This document shows, in pieces, positions 1 through 8,615 of a stretch of DNA of 64,000 bases (its first letter is position 1; the number at the start of each line of letters is the position of its first letter). The position numbers and the translations under genes were made by a program. The DNA comes from Nostoc sp. PCC 7107 (GTDB lineage Bacteria; Cyanobacteriota; Cyanobacteriia; Cyanobacteriales; Nostocaceae). The notes under the pieces were generated by a model that saw only the letters and a list, made by a program, of their open reading frames with translations, was not told the origin of the DNA and searched no databases. The stretch is taken from contig NC_019676.1 in assembly GCF_000316625.1 (NCBI RefSeq), positions 4,172,501 through 4,236,500 of the forward strand, read 5' to 3'.

Positions 1-31
1 AGGATTTCGTCCAAGGCCAACTCATGTTCAT
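1..31 (-). CDS. possible start of the next gene, cut by the window edge
   Basis: Just downstream of the response regulator, on the same strand, there are in-frame ATG codons at 29-31 and 23-25. The open frame reads MNMSWPWTKS and leaves the window. A sensor kinase gene would be the usual partner after an OmpR-type regulator, but nothing in ten codons shows this. Identity unknown. Confidence 0.3.
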   Translation of the reverse strand, partial: MNMSWPWTKS

Positions 32-36
32 CACGC

Positions 37-747
37 TCACGTTACAGCAGAGTCTTCAAATTTATAGCCAACTCCCACAACAGTTTTAATAAATAAGGGA
101 TTAGCTGGGTCAGGCTCAATTTTTTTCCGCAACCGCGCTACATGGGTGTCAACAACTCGCTCGTCACCAAAAAAATCATCTCCCCAGAGTTTATCAATTA
201 GCTGGGTACGGTTCCAAACTCGCCCAGGATTACTGACAAAGGTACTTAATAAGTTAAATTCCAAGTTTGTTAAATCTAAAGTTTCTGCTTCTTGAGAATT
301 TAACTGGCGAGAAGCCGTGCGTTGTTCTACATCTACGATAAAGTTTTGTGTCCGCGTGACTTGATGTTGTCCGCCTTGGCGGAGACTACGCCGCAATAAC
401 GCCCGCACTCTAGCTACTAACTCTCTAGGGCTGAAAGGTTTAACCATGTAGTCATCAGCACCAGTAGATAAGCCAATGACGCGATCGATTTCTTCACCCT
501 TGGCTGTCAACATCAAAATATAAGGGTCTTTTGTACCTGGTTTTTGCCGAATTCTGGCACAAACCTCTAATCCATCCAACCCAGGAATCATTAAATCTAG
601 AATGATTAAATCAGGCGGTTGCTCCTGAAACATCCGCAAAGCGTTCACACCATCGCGGCCAACACGACAAGAAAATCCTTCTTTTTCTAAAGACAGTTGG
701 ATTAACTGAGCAATTTCAGATTCATCCTCAACAATTAAAATTTCCAT
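37..747 (-). CDS. OmpR/PhoB-family response regulator
   Basis: A 236-residue two-component regulator. The receiver domain (about residues 1-115) has the acidic pair E7/D8, phospho-acceptor D51 in the context LILDLMIPG, T81 and K103. The C-terminal half (about 130-230) is an OmpR-type winged helix, with the DNA-recognition region around VVDTHVARLRKKIE and a terminal GVGYKF hairpin. Length is normal for the family. It would be phosphorylated by a histidine kinase and bind direct-repeat promoters. The kinase is not visible but may begin within 20 bases downstream. It is distinct from the second OmpR-type regulator (SphR) at 44.4 kb. I cannot assign a specific orthologue; RppA- or ManR-type roles are possible but not shown. 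Confidence 0.93.
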   Translation of the reverse strand: MEILIVEDESEIAQLIQLSLEKEGFSCRVGRDGVNALRMFQEQPPDLIILDLMIPGLDGLEVCARIRQKPGTKDPYILMLTAKGEEIDRVIGLSTGADDYMVKPFSPRELVARVRALLRRSLRQGGQHQVTRTQNFIVDVEQRTASRQLNSQEAETLDLTNLEFNLLSTFVSNPGRVWNRTQLIDKLWGDDFFGDERVVDTHVARLRKKIEPDPANPLFIKTVVGVGYKFEDSAVT

Positions 748-837
748 CGCAATTCAAAATTTAGCGGAATACGCAGAGTTATTTCCTGGCTTGCAATTGT
801 ACTCTAAAAATTGGCGATGGATGATAAGTAATGGAAT

Positions 838-1548
838 TTACAGTTGAGAATTAGACAGTGACCGATAGTTGTAACCCAAATGGGAATCTTTTTGAATTTC
901 TTGTTTGATGCTATCGAGATCAAGAAAATAATCAGCTACATCAATTAAACTATCACTGGTCATCGGTCGCAAACTCACGACTTCAACTCGTCCACCTTTG
1001 CTAGTGACAGCTTCGACAGCATAGGCTAAAGCGCCATCGCCACTGACCAAAATAGCAGTATCATAATAAGGCGCTAAAGTGATCATATCGACAGCAATTT
1101 CTACATTCAAATTAGGTTTTTTTGTAGTGTCTGTCAGCTGTGCTTCTTTGGTAACTACTCGATAACCATTGCGCCGCATCCAAAACAAAAAGCCTTGTTG
1201 TTTTTCATTCGCCCGCGGGCGTGCTGGTGTTGGTCTTGTAACATCAACTATTGTGTAAAAGAAAGCCCGTAATAACCGCGAACCAGAGGTTAAACGGCAA
1301 AGTAATTTGAGATAGTCAATTTCAATGCCTAGTTGTAAAGCTGCATGAAATAGATTGACACCATCAATAAAAATTGCAACTCGCCCACGGTTTAATCCGT
1401 TGATTGTTGAACTGCTAGTTCTCGGTTCTCTATTGTGATAATGGTTGCTTTTTTCAGGATTCTTCAAGACAATTTTCCCTGATGAAGGTGATTCTTCTTC
1501 CAGAGGTTTATAGGCATTTCTGGGTTTGGTAAAATTAGTGAAAGTCAT
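838..1548 (-). CDS. NYN-domain protein (LabA/DUF88-like)
   Basis: The likely start is the ATG at 1546-1548, because CGAGGATTCA places a GAGGA ribosome site directly before it; an upstream in-frame ATG at 1605 has no such signal. This gives 236 residues. After a 50-residue polar leader, the NYN fold (PIN-like) begins at RVAIFIDGVNLFHAAL. The acidic residues expected at the metal site are present: D62 and N65 of DGVN, D154 of VDMI and D171 of SGDGA. The family includes LabA, which affects circadian gene expression in Synechococcus, and RNases; which role applies here is unknown. It runs on the same strand as the response regulator, with 90 bp between them and no clear terminator. Confidence 0.85.
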   Translation of the reverse strand: MTFTNFTKPRNAYKPLEEESPSSGKIVLKNPEKSNHYHNREPRTSSSTINGLNRGRVAIFIDGVNLFHAALQLGIEIDYLKLLCRLTSGSRLLRAFFYTIVDVTRPTPARPRANEKQQGFLFWMRRNGYRVVTKEAQLTDTTKKPNLNVEIAVDMITLAPYYDTAILVSGDGALAYAVEAVTSKGGRVEVVSLRPMTSDSLIDVADYFLDLDSIKQEIQKDSHLGYNYRSLSNSQL

Positions 1549-1707
1549 TGAATCCTCGGAAATTTTAAATTTGTGAAGACTGTTGAGAAATGACCAAGAA
1601 AGCATCTGTGCTAGTTTATTTACATAGCAGCAAATGGTGTGAAGCTATTTGTGATTAAGCTGTTATCTGTCTAAGTTACACATCGGCTTGCAGAGTTTGT
1701 ATTGTGT

Positions 1708-1753
1708 CATTAGTCATTGATATTGATGAGAGCAAATTGACAAATGACTAATG
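1708..1753. repeat. inverted repeat CATTAGTCATT / AATGACTAATG
   Basis: Eleven-base perfect arms at 1708-1718 and 1743-1753, separated by 24 bases. The words belong to the short AGTCA-type repeats scattered between genes in heterocystous cyanobacteria; related strings occur at 23930-23990 and 26735-26799. Confidence 0.6.
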
Positions 1754-2339
1754 CGTTTATACTTAGCAGCACTAGCTTAATACACAGGTATTGTGTTAAT
1801 TTTGCAGATTCCAAAAATAAACGCTCCAGAGTTATGAACTCTGATCAGAGCGAGTTTTACGAGATATTCCCTTTGCCTACAAATATAAGGCTCTTTCTCT
1901 ATTCCCTCTGCATCTCAACTTACCACAGGATGCTAACACTTGCTCAAAGGCAATTTGTTTTAAGGTGAATAGCGAAGAGCGATCGCATCTATATTTTATT
2001 GTACAACTGTATGGCAAAATCCTTCAATCAAAATAAGCTTTGTATATTGATATCAACATATATCAAGATGTCAAACTCAGCATTGACTATAAAAATCTGC
2101 CAGAAAAATTCTCAAGTCTATACTTAGGTTGATGGCAGGTATAATTATTTAAAATTAATAGTAATAACAATTACCGCAATATTTGAGAATATTTGCTATT
2201 TAAAGTTTATCTACTGACAAAATCAGTCAAATAAGCAGTTAGTAAAATTGTCATCCAGATAACTTATCAACTTAACCTTTAATTCTTCTTAAGATGGAGT
2301 GCATTGATTGAGTAATAGCGCTAAATTTATATCTAGACT

Positions 2340-2404
2340 AGTCCACAAAATGTCTTTGCTCATCTCCTCCAGTGGTTATTTAACACCGGAGGTTATTTTT
2401 TGTC
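2340..2404 (+). ncRNA. candidate small RNA (about 65 nt)
   Basis: A possible promoter TTGATT (2304-2309) with TATATC (2328-2333) at 18-base spacing lies before a stretch with no reading frame, which ends in a hairpin (CCTCC-a-GTG pairing with CAC-c-GGAGG, 2366-2392) followed by TTATTTTTTG. Promoter plus terminator over about 65 bases is the layout of a bacterial sRNA. No homology to a named sRNA was recognised; the Yfr1 core ACUCCUCACAC is not present in exact form. Confidence 0.35.
2366..2401 (+). terminator. Rho-independent terminator without upstream gene
   Basis: The stem CCTCC/GGAGG, extended by GTG/CAC with one A-C mismatch and a nine-base loop, is followed by TTATTTTTT. Only the + strand has the T-tract. 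Confidence 0.6.
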
Positions 2405-2684
2405 GGACATCATTGATTGGTAATGAAAATCAATAAATGCGTTGAGTAAAATAAATTACTTTCTAGATAAAAAATTAAGATATGCTAAGTAAGTTTTTCA
2501 TCTTTCCTAAGCTATATGTTATTCTGGCAATAATTTGTACCTAGAGCAAAATGTTAGAAAAACTCCGGTTGTTTTGGCATTAGTTTGTTTTAGGTAGCCT
2601 AATAAAGAAAATCAAATAATTTTCTCAAACTGAGGAAAGAAAGTTGGTTTTTCTGTTGAATTCACTTTGTTTATAACACGATCG

Positions 2685-2718
2685 CGCCAGTTTTATTCCG
2701 CTTTGACTGGCGTTTTTT
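2685..2718 (+). terminator. strong Rho-independent terminator without upstream gene
   Basis: Perfect 7-bp stem CGCCAGT (2685-2691) / ACTGGCG (2706-2712) directly followed by six T. It is oriented for + strand transcripts, yet the neighbouring gene is on the - strand and ends at 2762. This suggests an unannotated + strand transcript between about 2405 and 2690. Confidence 0.75.
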
Positions 2719-2761
2719 CTAGGTTTAAAACAATGAAAATAGGTGAATTTGGATTTTTGAT

Positions 2762-3703
2762 CTACAAAATTTCTAGAAGCGATCGCTCAATTACACCACT
2801 CACGAACTGATTACCCTGCAAATTCATGTGAATGCTGTCATGATATAAGGCTTGAGCATGGGCAGTTTCATTCAACAGTGGTAAAAAATCTATATAAGGA
2901 ATTTGCTGGGTTTTGGTAAACTCATTCAACCGTTGACGCGCTGTAACTTCGTAATCAAGGGGGCCAGGTTTGCCGAGTTCTCGCAATAAAGGAGTCATGG
3001 CTAAGAGAAACTTGCTGTTGTGTTGGCGAACTAGGGCTTGAATTTGCTTAATTGCTTCCAGATTCACACCCACGCGATCGCCTGGTTCGGCTAGAAGTGC
3101 TTTTAGTTCGGGAATTGGCTGTTGCTTAGTGATATAACGCTGCCATACTTCGACTAATGCTAAAGGTGGTTTACTATCTGGATAGTTGCGATCGCGGCCT
3201 ACTGGTAAAGCTGTAGGAGTATGAGCAAACAAATCGTCAGTATTAATTAATAAAACTACTACTTGCGCCTCAAAACTGCCAAATCGCTGTAAATAAGCGA
3301 GTTCGTTTCTTGGCCCCCAAGAATTAGCCGAAGCATTCAAAACTTCGACTTGGGGATATTTGTCAGCGATCGCTGATGTTAGCGAATTCATGATTAAGCT
3401 GGAGATGGTATTTTTTTGATCCGTCCACCAGCCACCATTGGCGATGGAGTCTCCTAACAACAGTACTCGCAAGGTTGAAGGTGCAGGAATTTTAGCGATG
3501 GGGCTGCTACGCATGGAAAATTCGTTAATTTCAATGCGATTACCAAAGCGACGAGTGCTTTGATTTGGCGCTAGTAAGTAACCAATCTGGGAGTCGCCAA
3601 TATAAACAAGGGGATTACCAAAACCAAATAGCGATCGCAATCCCATCTCAATCACAATTAGTAGTCCGATTACTCCCAAAATCATGAATATTACTACTTT
3701 CAC
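2762..3703 (-). CDS. SGNH/GDSL-type hydrolase, membrane-anchored
   Basis: 313 residues. A single hydrophobic segment (about 2-21) should anchor the protein or act as a signal. The SGNH motifs follow: block I is LLLGDSIANGG with nucleophile S86, block III carries N124 and N127, and block V is HDSIHMNLQG with D289 and H292. The fold hydrolyses esters or deacetylates polysaccharides; the substrate cannot be told from sequence. In cyanobacteria similar proteins often lie near exopolysaccharide genes, but here the neighbours give no such clue. It is transcribed alone. The start is the ATG at 3703, with only a weak purine tract before it. Confidence 0.85.
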   Translation of the reverse strand: MKVVIFMILGVIGLLIVIEMGLRSLFGFGNPLVYIGDSQIGYLLAPNQSTRRFGNRIEINEFSMRSSPIAKIPAPSTLRVLLLGDSIANGGWWTDQKNTISSLIMNSLTSAIADKYPQVEVLNASANSWGPRNELAYLQRFGSFEAQVVVLLINTDDLFAHTPTALPVGRDRNYPDSKPPLALVEVWQRYITKQQPIPELKALLAEPGDRVGVNLEAIKQIQALVRQHNSKFLLAMTPLLRELGKPGPLDYEVTARQRLNEFTKTQQIPYIDFLPLLNETAHAQALYHDSIHMNLQGNQFVSGVIERSLLEIL

Positions 3704-4150
3704 TTGTTCACCCTCACCGATAAATTATGCAAATTTACAAGTATAAAGTAATCAACTATACTATATTTCTTCAGTGTTTTCTTCTGAAAGCAGAGATTTA
3801 TCAACTAGTATATTCACTGAAAAATCTCATTAAATAATGCCCAGTATGATTGCTGGTGAATAAGTAAACTCAGGGATATAAAGGAAAGCTAGGTTTCTTC
3901 CCTTTTCCCAGGACAGGGTTAGGGCAGAGTAAAAAATATTTCATCTATCAATCATGACTTTTAAAACATCTTCTTATATTACTTCTTGGTATAAAGTGAG
4001 ATACTACTACTAACGGCATAAGTAAATTTAGGGATGTATTTGTTGCAAAGCTTAAACAAAATAACAGGAGAAACTTAACTTGTTTTGCTAACAGAAGGAC
4101 TACAATCAAAACGGACAAATTAGGACTCTAACGAAGGAGGATTAAAGGCT
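3704..4150. other. intergenic region upstream of psb34
   Basis: AT-rich spacer between divergent genes. The last 70 bases hold a TACAAT (4101-4106) that could be the -10 box of psb34, and the AAGGAGG ribosome site. Nothing else was recognised. Confidence 0.5.
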
Positions 4151-4291
4151 ATGTCCGACTTAAATAGAGGAATTATGAAATTTGAGGGTGCAGACTCTCC
4201 AAAATTAGTGACTATTTCGACTGTGTTGCTTTTGGGTTCGATTGCTGGCCTGATTATTTGGGCGCTGCAAGCGGCTTATGCCCTAAATTAA
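4151..4291 (+). CDS. psb34: Psb34, photosystem II assembly protein
   Basis: A 46-residue protein. The N-terminal part (MSDLNRGIMKFEGADSPKLV) is soluble, and one transmembrane helix spans about residues 21-40, ending LQAAYALN. This matches the family of Synechocystis Ssl1498 and Thermosynechococcus Tsl0063, now called Psb34, which binds CP47 in the RC47 assembly intermediate and resembles the CP47-binding part of high-light-inducible proteins. The start is supported by AAGGAGG about 10 bases upstream. It is monocistronic, with a very strong hairpin 33 bases after the stop. Role assigned by family, not shown here. Confidence 0.88.
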   Translation: MSDLNRGIMKFEGADSPKLVTISTVLLLGSIAGLIIWALQAAYALN

Positions 4292-4323
4292 ATCAGTGAA
4301 TAGTGAACAGTGAACTTTTATCA

Positions 4324-4359
4324 AGGTTTCAATCGGGTATTTGAACCCGATTGAAACCT
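4324..4359 (+). terminator. 15-bp perfect stem-loop after psb34 (CRISPR-repeat-like words)
   Basis: The arms AGGTTTCAATCGGGT (4324-4338) and ACCCGATTGAAACCT (4345-4359) pair perfectly around ATTTGA. A TTTTT follows about ten bases later. Position after the psb34 stop makes a terminator or 3' stabilising hairpin the simplest reading. The ends GTTTCAAT...ATTGAAAC resemble cyanobacterial CRISPR repeats, but there is one copy only. Confidence 0.6.
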
Positions 4360-4506
4360 ATCACGTCACTTTTTAGAAGTGAGGGACTTCAACCCAGATA
4401 TAGCTGATCACTGATGACTGTTCACCGTTAAAAAACTTCAAAAAGATTTTAGACTTTGCGATTTGAGATTTTAGATGCAATATAAATCTAAAATCCAACA
4501 TCAACA

Positions 4507-7401
4507 ATGCTTGAACTTTGGGGTGCCTTAGTTATTTTAATTGCCTGCCCCTTATTAGGCGGCTTACCGCTAATAGCCTGGATTACCAACGGGTTAACAG
4601 GTAGGCGATTGTCACAAATAGGCACAAAAAACATCAGCGTCTCTGCTGCTTTTTATCATGGCGGCACTTGGGTAGGGCTTTTGGCGGTATTGTCAGAAGC
4701 CTTAAAAGGAATTGCCGCAGTTTTTCTGACTCGTGCTTTTTTCCCAGATGGATCACCTTGGGAAATAGTCGCCCTGATAGCCTTAGTCTTAGGTAGATTT
4801 TGGTTAGGCAAAGGGGCGGGAACCACTAATGCTGCTTGGGGATTTCTCATCCATGATCCCCTAGTGACGGTATTTGTCAGTTTTTTGGCAATCACGACAT
4901 TTTTAGTATTTCGTGCCAAAAAACCAGTAAAGTACGGGGTGTTAGTTTTGTTTCCCTTACTTGTGACTATTGTGCATTCGGATGATTTATTTAGAATGCT
5001 GGCCGCGATCGCCTTAGCTGTATTATTAGGCTGGATTTATCGGCAAATGCCTGACGATTTAGATTTACCAGCCCAAGAAGCACAAACAGATACACAAGCA
5101 ACATTAGAAAAGTTACAGGGCGATCGCCCAATTTGGACTTTAGATAATGAATTAGATGGGGCAATAGTTGGGCAGAAAGCTGCTACCCTCTCGCAAATTA
5201 AGCGTTGGGGTTATCCTGTGCCGAAAGGTTGGGTTGTTGTCCCAGGTGCTGATCCAGAAAAGTTAATCGCCATTCTTCAACCATCAGATTTATCGCCGTT
5301 AATCGTGCGTTCATCAGCCATTGGGGAAGATTCCGAACACGCTTCCGCCGCTGGACAGTATGAAACTGTAATTAGTGTCACCAGCAAACAGCAACTGCAA
5401 ACAGCGATCGCCCAAGTGCGTGATTCTTACAATCATCCAACGGCTGTACAATATCGTAGCGATCGCGGTTTACCAGAAACAGCAATGACTGTACTGGTGC
5501 AACAGCAAGTGCAAAGCGTATATTCAGGCGTGGCTTTTACTCGCGATCCCATTACCCAACAAGGTGATGCGATCGTCATTGAGGCTTTACCCGGTAGCCC
5601 CATTCAAATTGTTTCTGGACAAGTCACACCAGAACCATATCGCGCCTTTGTCGTCGAGACAGATAATATTTCATCTATTCATATAGAAGGTACAGGACAA
5701 GTCCCCCAGTCCATCCTCAAACAAGTCGCTTACCTCGCCCACCGCATCGAAAAACGTTATCACGGTATACCCCAAGATATTGAGTGGAGTTATGACGGTC
5801 AAACTTTGTGGGTGTTACAGGCGAGGCCGATTACTACCCTGTTACCTATTTGGACACGCAAAATTGCCGCGGAAGTGATTCCCGGTGTGATTCATCCTTT
5901 AACGTGGTCAATTAATCGCCCATTAACTTGTGGCGTGTGGGGTGATATTTTCACAATTGTTTTAGGCGATCGCGCTTCTGGGTTAGATTTTACAGATACT
6001 GCTACACTGCATTACTCCAGAGCTTATTTTAATGCCTCCCTCTTAGGAGATATTTTTCTGCGGATGGGTTTACCGCCAGAAAGTTTAGAATTTCTCACCA
6101 GAGGCGCAAAAATGAGTACACCGCCGTTGCAGTCAACAGTGCAGAATCTCCCAGGATTAATGCAGTTGCTGAAACAAGAATTAAATTTAGACAAAGAATT
6201 TAAGCAAGACTACCGCCAATTATTTATTCCTGGGTTATCTCAATTAGCCCATGAATCAATTGAGGATATGGAGTCGGCAGAAATTTTAGCCAGAATTGAC
6301 TTTAACTTAGAACTACTGCGACGTGGTACGTATTACAGCATTTTAGCGCCCTTGAGTGCAGCAATTAGACAATCAATTTTTCGGGTGAAAGATGGGCAGA
6401 TTGATAACAGTGTGACACCAGAAGTCGCCGCCTTGCGATCGCTCAGTGCTTTAGCCGCCGACGCGAGACAAGTATTACCAGAGTTTGAACCAGACAAAGT
6501 ATTTGAACAGTTAGAACAAACTCCCGAAGGCCAAAAAGTTCTGTACGAATTTAACGAACTGCTAGAAGATTACGGCTATTTAAGTGATGTGGGGACTAAT
6601 ATTGCTGTTCCTACCTGGAAAGAAGACCCCCGACCGATTCAGCAGTTATTCGTCCAGTTGATTCAAGGTAATCAACCGGAAACAGGCGATGTTGACCCAA
6701 TTAATCGCGCCTTATCAGGTAAACGCAAGCGTGGCTTTGTCCAAGAACGTGTAGATATTAAAGGACGGGTAACAGAGGTTTATTCCCGGCTATTAGCCGA
6801 ATTGCGCTGGCGATTTGTGGCGATTGAGAAAACTTGGCTAAAATCTGGGTTACTCAAAACAGCCGGAGATATTTTCTTTTTAGAAATAGCCGAAGTTAGA
6901 CAACTAATTGCCGAAGTTGAGACACCGTTGCGAGAACGCTTACCAGAAATTATCGAATATAGGCGATCGCAATTTATTGAAGATAGCAAAATTCCCCAAG
7001 TCCCAATTTTAATTTACGGCAATACACCACCGCACCCCCTGGCACCTTCTCCCATATACTCTGACCAAGTATTACAGGGTATTCCCGCCAGCCACGGACA
7101 AGCGGTCGGTCGAGTCAAAGTTGTGCGGAACTTACAAGATCTGCCCTACATCGACCGCGATACCATTTTAGTTGTCCCCTACACCGATTCTGGCTGGGCT
7201 CCTTTGTTAGTTAGGGCTGGTGGACTAATTGCGGAAGCTGGCGGGAGATTATCTCATGGCGCAATTGTCGCTCGTGAATACGGTATTCCCGCTGTGATGG
7301 ATGTCAGAGGTGCAACTTGGTTATTGCAAGATGGTCAACGAGTCCGCATTGATGGATCTAGGGGTATCGTAGAACTATCTAACGACTTAAGGCCACAATG
7401 A
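4507..7401 (+). CDS. PlsY-like membrane domain fused to PEP-synthase-type ATP-grasp and swivelling-His domains
   Basis: 964 residues in three parts. Residues 1-185 are hydrophobic, with several membrane helices and words recalling the acyl-phosphate glycerol-3-phosphate acyltransferase PlsY (GTKN, EALKGIAAVFL), but the third PlsY motif is degenerate (GRFWLGKGAGTTN; no His). Residues about 215-445 form a PPDK/PEP-synthase N-terminal ATP-binding domain (GQKAATLSQI, IVRSSAIGEDS, ending VLQARPITT). A long linker leads to a C-terminal PEP-utiliser mobile domain with the phospho-histidine H917 in GGRLSHGAIVARE. The order ATP-grasp, linker, swivelling His also occurs in rifampin phosphotransferases. 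There is no PEP/pyruvate TIM barrel, so it is not a true PEP synthase. Substrate unknown; the membrane part suggests a lipid or envelope role. It overlaps the cupin gene by 4 bases. Confidence 0.8.
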   Translation: MLELWGALVILIACPLLGGLPLIAWITNGLTGRRLSQIGTKNISVSAAFYHGGTWVGLLAVLSEALKGIAAVFLTRAFFPDGSPWEIVALIALVLGRFWLGKGAGTTNAAWGFLIHDPLVTVFVSFLAITTFLVFRAKKPVKYGVLVLFPLLVTIVHSDDLFRMLAAIALAVLLGWIYRQMPDDLDLPAQEAQTDTQATLEKLQGDRPIWTLDNELDGAIVGQKAATLSQIKRWGYPVPKGWVVVPGADPEKLIAILQPSDLSPLIVRSSAIGEDSEHASAAGQYETVISVTSKQQLQTAIAQVRDSYNHPTAVQYRSDRGLPETAMTVLVQQQVQSVYSGVAFTRDPITQQGDAIVIEALPGSPIQIVSGQVTPEPYRAFVVETDNISSIHIEGTGQVPQSILKQVAYLAHRIEKRYHGIPQDIEWSYDGQTLWVLQARPITTLLPIWTRKIAAEVIPGVIHPLTWSINRPLTCGVWGDIFTIVLGDRASGLDFTDTATLHYSRAYFNASLLGDIFLRMGLPPESLEFLTRGAKMSTPPLQSTVQNLPGLMQLLKQELNLDKEFKQDYRQLFIPGLSQLAHESIEDMESAEILARIDFNLELLRRGTYYSILAPLSAAIRQSIFRVKDGQIDNSVTPEVAALRSLSALAADARQVLPEFEPDKVFEQLEQTPEGQKVLYEFNELLEDYGYLSDVGTNIAVPTWKEDPRPIQQLFVQLIQGNQPETGDVDPINRALSGKRKRGFVQERVDIKGRVTEVYSRLLAELRWRFVAIEKTWLKSGLLKTAGDIFFLEIAEVRQLIAEVETPLRERLPEIIEYRRSQFIEDSKIPQVPILIYGNTPPHPLAPSPIYSDQVLQGIPASHGQAVGRVKVVRNLQDLPYIDRDTILVVPYTDSGWAPLLVRAGGLIAEAGGRLSHGAIVAREYGIPAVMDVRGATWLLQDGQRVRIDGSRGIVELSNDLRPQ

Positions 7402-7745
7402 TTACCACTTCCCTCAATAATTTGCCGGAAGAATGCGTTTCACACAACCCCGATATCAAAAAAAAGGTGATGTTACGCCTTGGCGAAATACCTCACCTCA
7501 CTAACTTTTCTCAAGCCCGTTTTGCACCCGGACACACTGCACCAGCACACACTCATTTAGATATGTGTGAAGTATTTTTTGTCGAAGCTGGTTCTGGTGT
7601 CATTCGTGTTGACAACCAAGAATATCCTTTGCTTCCCGGAAAGTGTATTGCAATTGAACCTGGGGAAGTTCACGAAGTCATCAATAATGGCGAAACTGAA
7701 CTTGTTCTCACCTACTTTGGTTTACTCGTGGAATCACAAGTGTAA
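7398..7745 (+). CDS. small cupin-domain protein
   Basis: 115 residues, single cupin barrel. Metal-binding motif 1 is visible as GHTAPAHTHLDMCEVFF (H51, H53, E58) and motif 2 as PGEVHEVINNG (H92). The start codon overlaps the stop of the preceding fusion gene (ATGA), so the two are almost certainly co-translated. Small cupins act as metal-dependent isomerases, oxygenases or sugar-binding regulators; the coupling suggests it works on the same substrate as the fusion enzyme, which is inference only. Confidence 0.85.
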   Translation: MITTSLNNLPEECVSHNPDIKKKVMLRLGEIPHLTNFSQARFAPGHTAPAHTHLDMCEVFFVEAGSGVIRVDNQEYPLLPGKCIAIEPGEVHEVINNGETELVLTYFGLLVESQV

Positions 7746-8071
7746 TTATTTGGGGATTTTCAATTTATTCCACTGATATATCTGGGGGTTCTCATACAAA
7801 GGAACTATGGGTTACAACAATCCGATACAATACTTAATATAAAATTTATCTATCTTATTAATTACCGAAACCTTACTTACTCAACAGGTATAGTATTTTA
7901 TCTATGCAAGCAATTTAATATTTATTTAATAATAAGACTTATAAATGATCAACATTGACTAGGAAAGCTGTAAGCTATTTCTAACCGTATTAACGTTAGT
8001 GATAAATAAGACTTACGAAAGTTGCAAGTTTTTTCAATCAATTTTTTGAACTCTCTTCGGCTTAACAATTT

Positions 8072-8109
8072 TCTACGGGAGATTCGGTCTCAACGACTCT
8101 CCATGTAGA
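8072..8109. other. interrupted hairpin
   Basis: TCTAC-g-GGAGA (8072-8082) pairs with TCTCC-at-GTAGA (8098-8109), loop about 15 bases. No T-tract follows on either strand, so it is not a simple terminator. Role unknown. Confidence 0.4.
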
Positions 8110-8583
8110 AAGGCACTATAAGTCTGCTGCTGCGTAAAGAAAATTTTGTTTTCTTTGCCTAATTTTTCATGCTTATAAAACATGAAATTTACCCAAAGTA
8201 GCTGACATTTTTATAAACCCAAATTTTGCATTTTTGTAACCAAAACCCCAGTATGGCATTGACTAATACTATCGATTTCAAGACTTCTCGGTTAAGAATT
8301 AAACGGCATTTAAGAATAAAAAAAGTGAGTGGCTGATGTTTAGTACTCGCTCCTGAGTGGATTGATTTTCTAGATGGAAACTTAGAGCGAGGTTTTTTCA
8401 CCACTCTGGGATTTGTTCTGCCAAGTCTTTGAGGGATTTTTTGCCCCAAAATTTCCAGGATTGGTTTGGAGAAAAAAAGGGTAGACCGTAAGCCCTGTCT
8501 ACAGGTTCTCGTGCAGCACCTGTGCTTTAGGTGTGAAGCGCATGACTCTTTTTTAAAGTTTATTTAGTTCATTTATTGCAATA

Positions 8584-8610
8584 CTCCTCATCAGAGGAAG
8601 CACAAGGAGG
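8584..8610 (+). promoter_or_regulatory. ribosome site of sbtA with possible occluding hairpin
   Basis: AAGGAGG lies 6 bases before the GTG start of sbtA. CTCCT (8584-8588) can pair with AGGAG (8605-8609) and hide the site, while the overlapping TCCTC (8585-8589) can pair with GAGGA (8594-8598) and free it. The pairings are visible; a regulatory switch is inference. Confidence 0.35.
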
Positions 8611-8615
8611 TATTC

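Larger units (their letters stand above)
1549..2761. other. gene-free stretch with repeats and orphan terminators
   Basis: No convincing protein gene. It holds an 11-bp inverted repeat (1708-1753) and two hairpins followed by T-tracts on the + strand (2366-2401 and 2685-2718), although no protein gene runs into them. The only longer frame (1744-1968, 74 codons) has no ribosome site and unlikely composition. The region is AT-rich and is the best place in the left arm for small RNA genes. Confidence 0.6.
7746..8615. other. long leader region before sbtA
   Basis: 870 bases without a supported gene. A - strand frame (8189-8449) is basic, lacks a ribosome site and is not credible. The region holds a hairpin at 8072-8109 and, just before sbtA, two mutually exclusive pairings around the ribosome site. 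Base composition changes from AT-rich to mixed close to 8600, where the GC-rich sbtA block begins. Confidence 0.5.

Noticed and set aside
1744-1968. 74-codon + strand frame
   Set aside because: No ribosome site, unusual composition, begins inside an inverted repeat; no family resemblance.
4086-4106. Full -35/-10 promoter of psb34
   Set aside because: TACAAT is good, but the TTGTTT before it is only 15 bases away; no reliable -35 box.
4324-4359. CRISPR array
   Set aside because: Only one repeat-like hairpin and no spacer-repeat periodicity; kept as terminator with a note.
8189-8449. 86-codon - strand frame before sbtA
   Set aside because: Basic, no ribosome site, no recognisable domain; the + strand of the same bases is also interrupted by stops.
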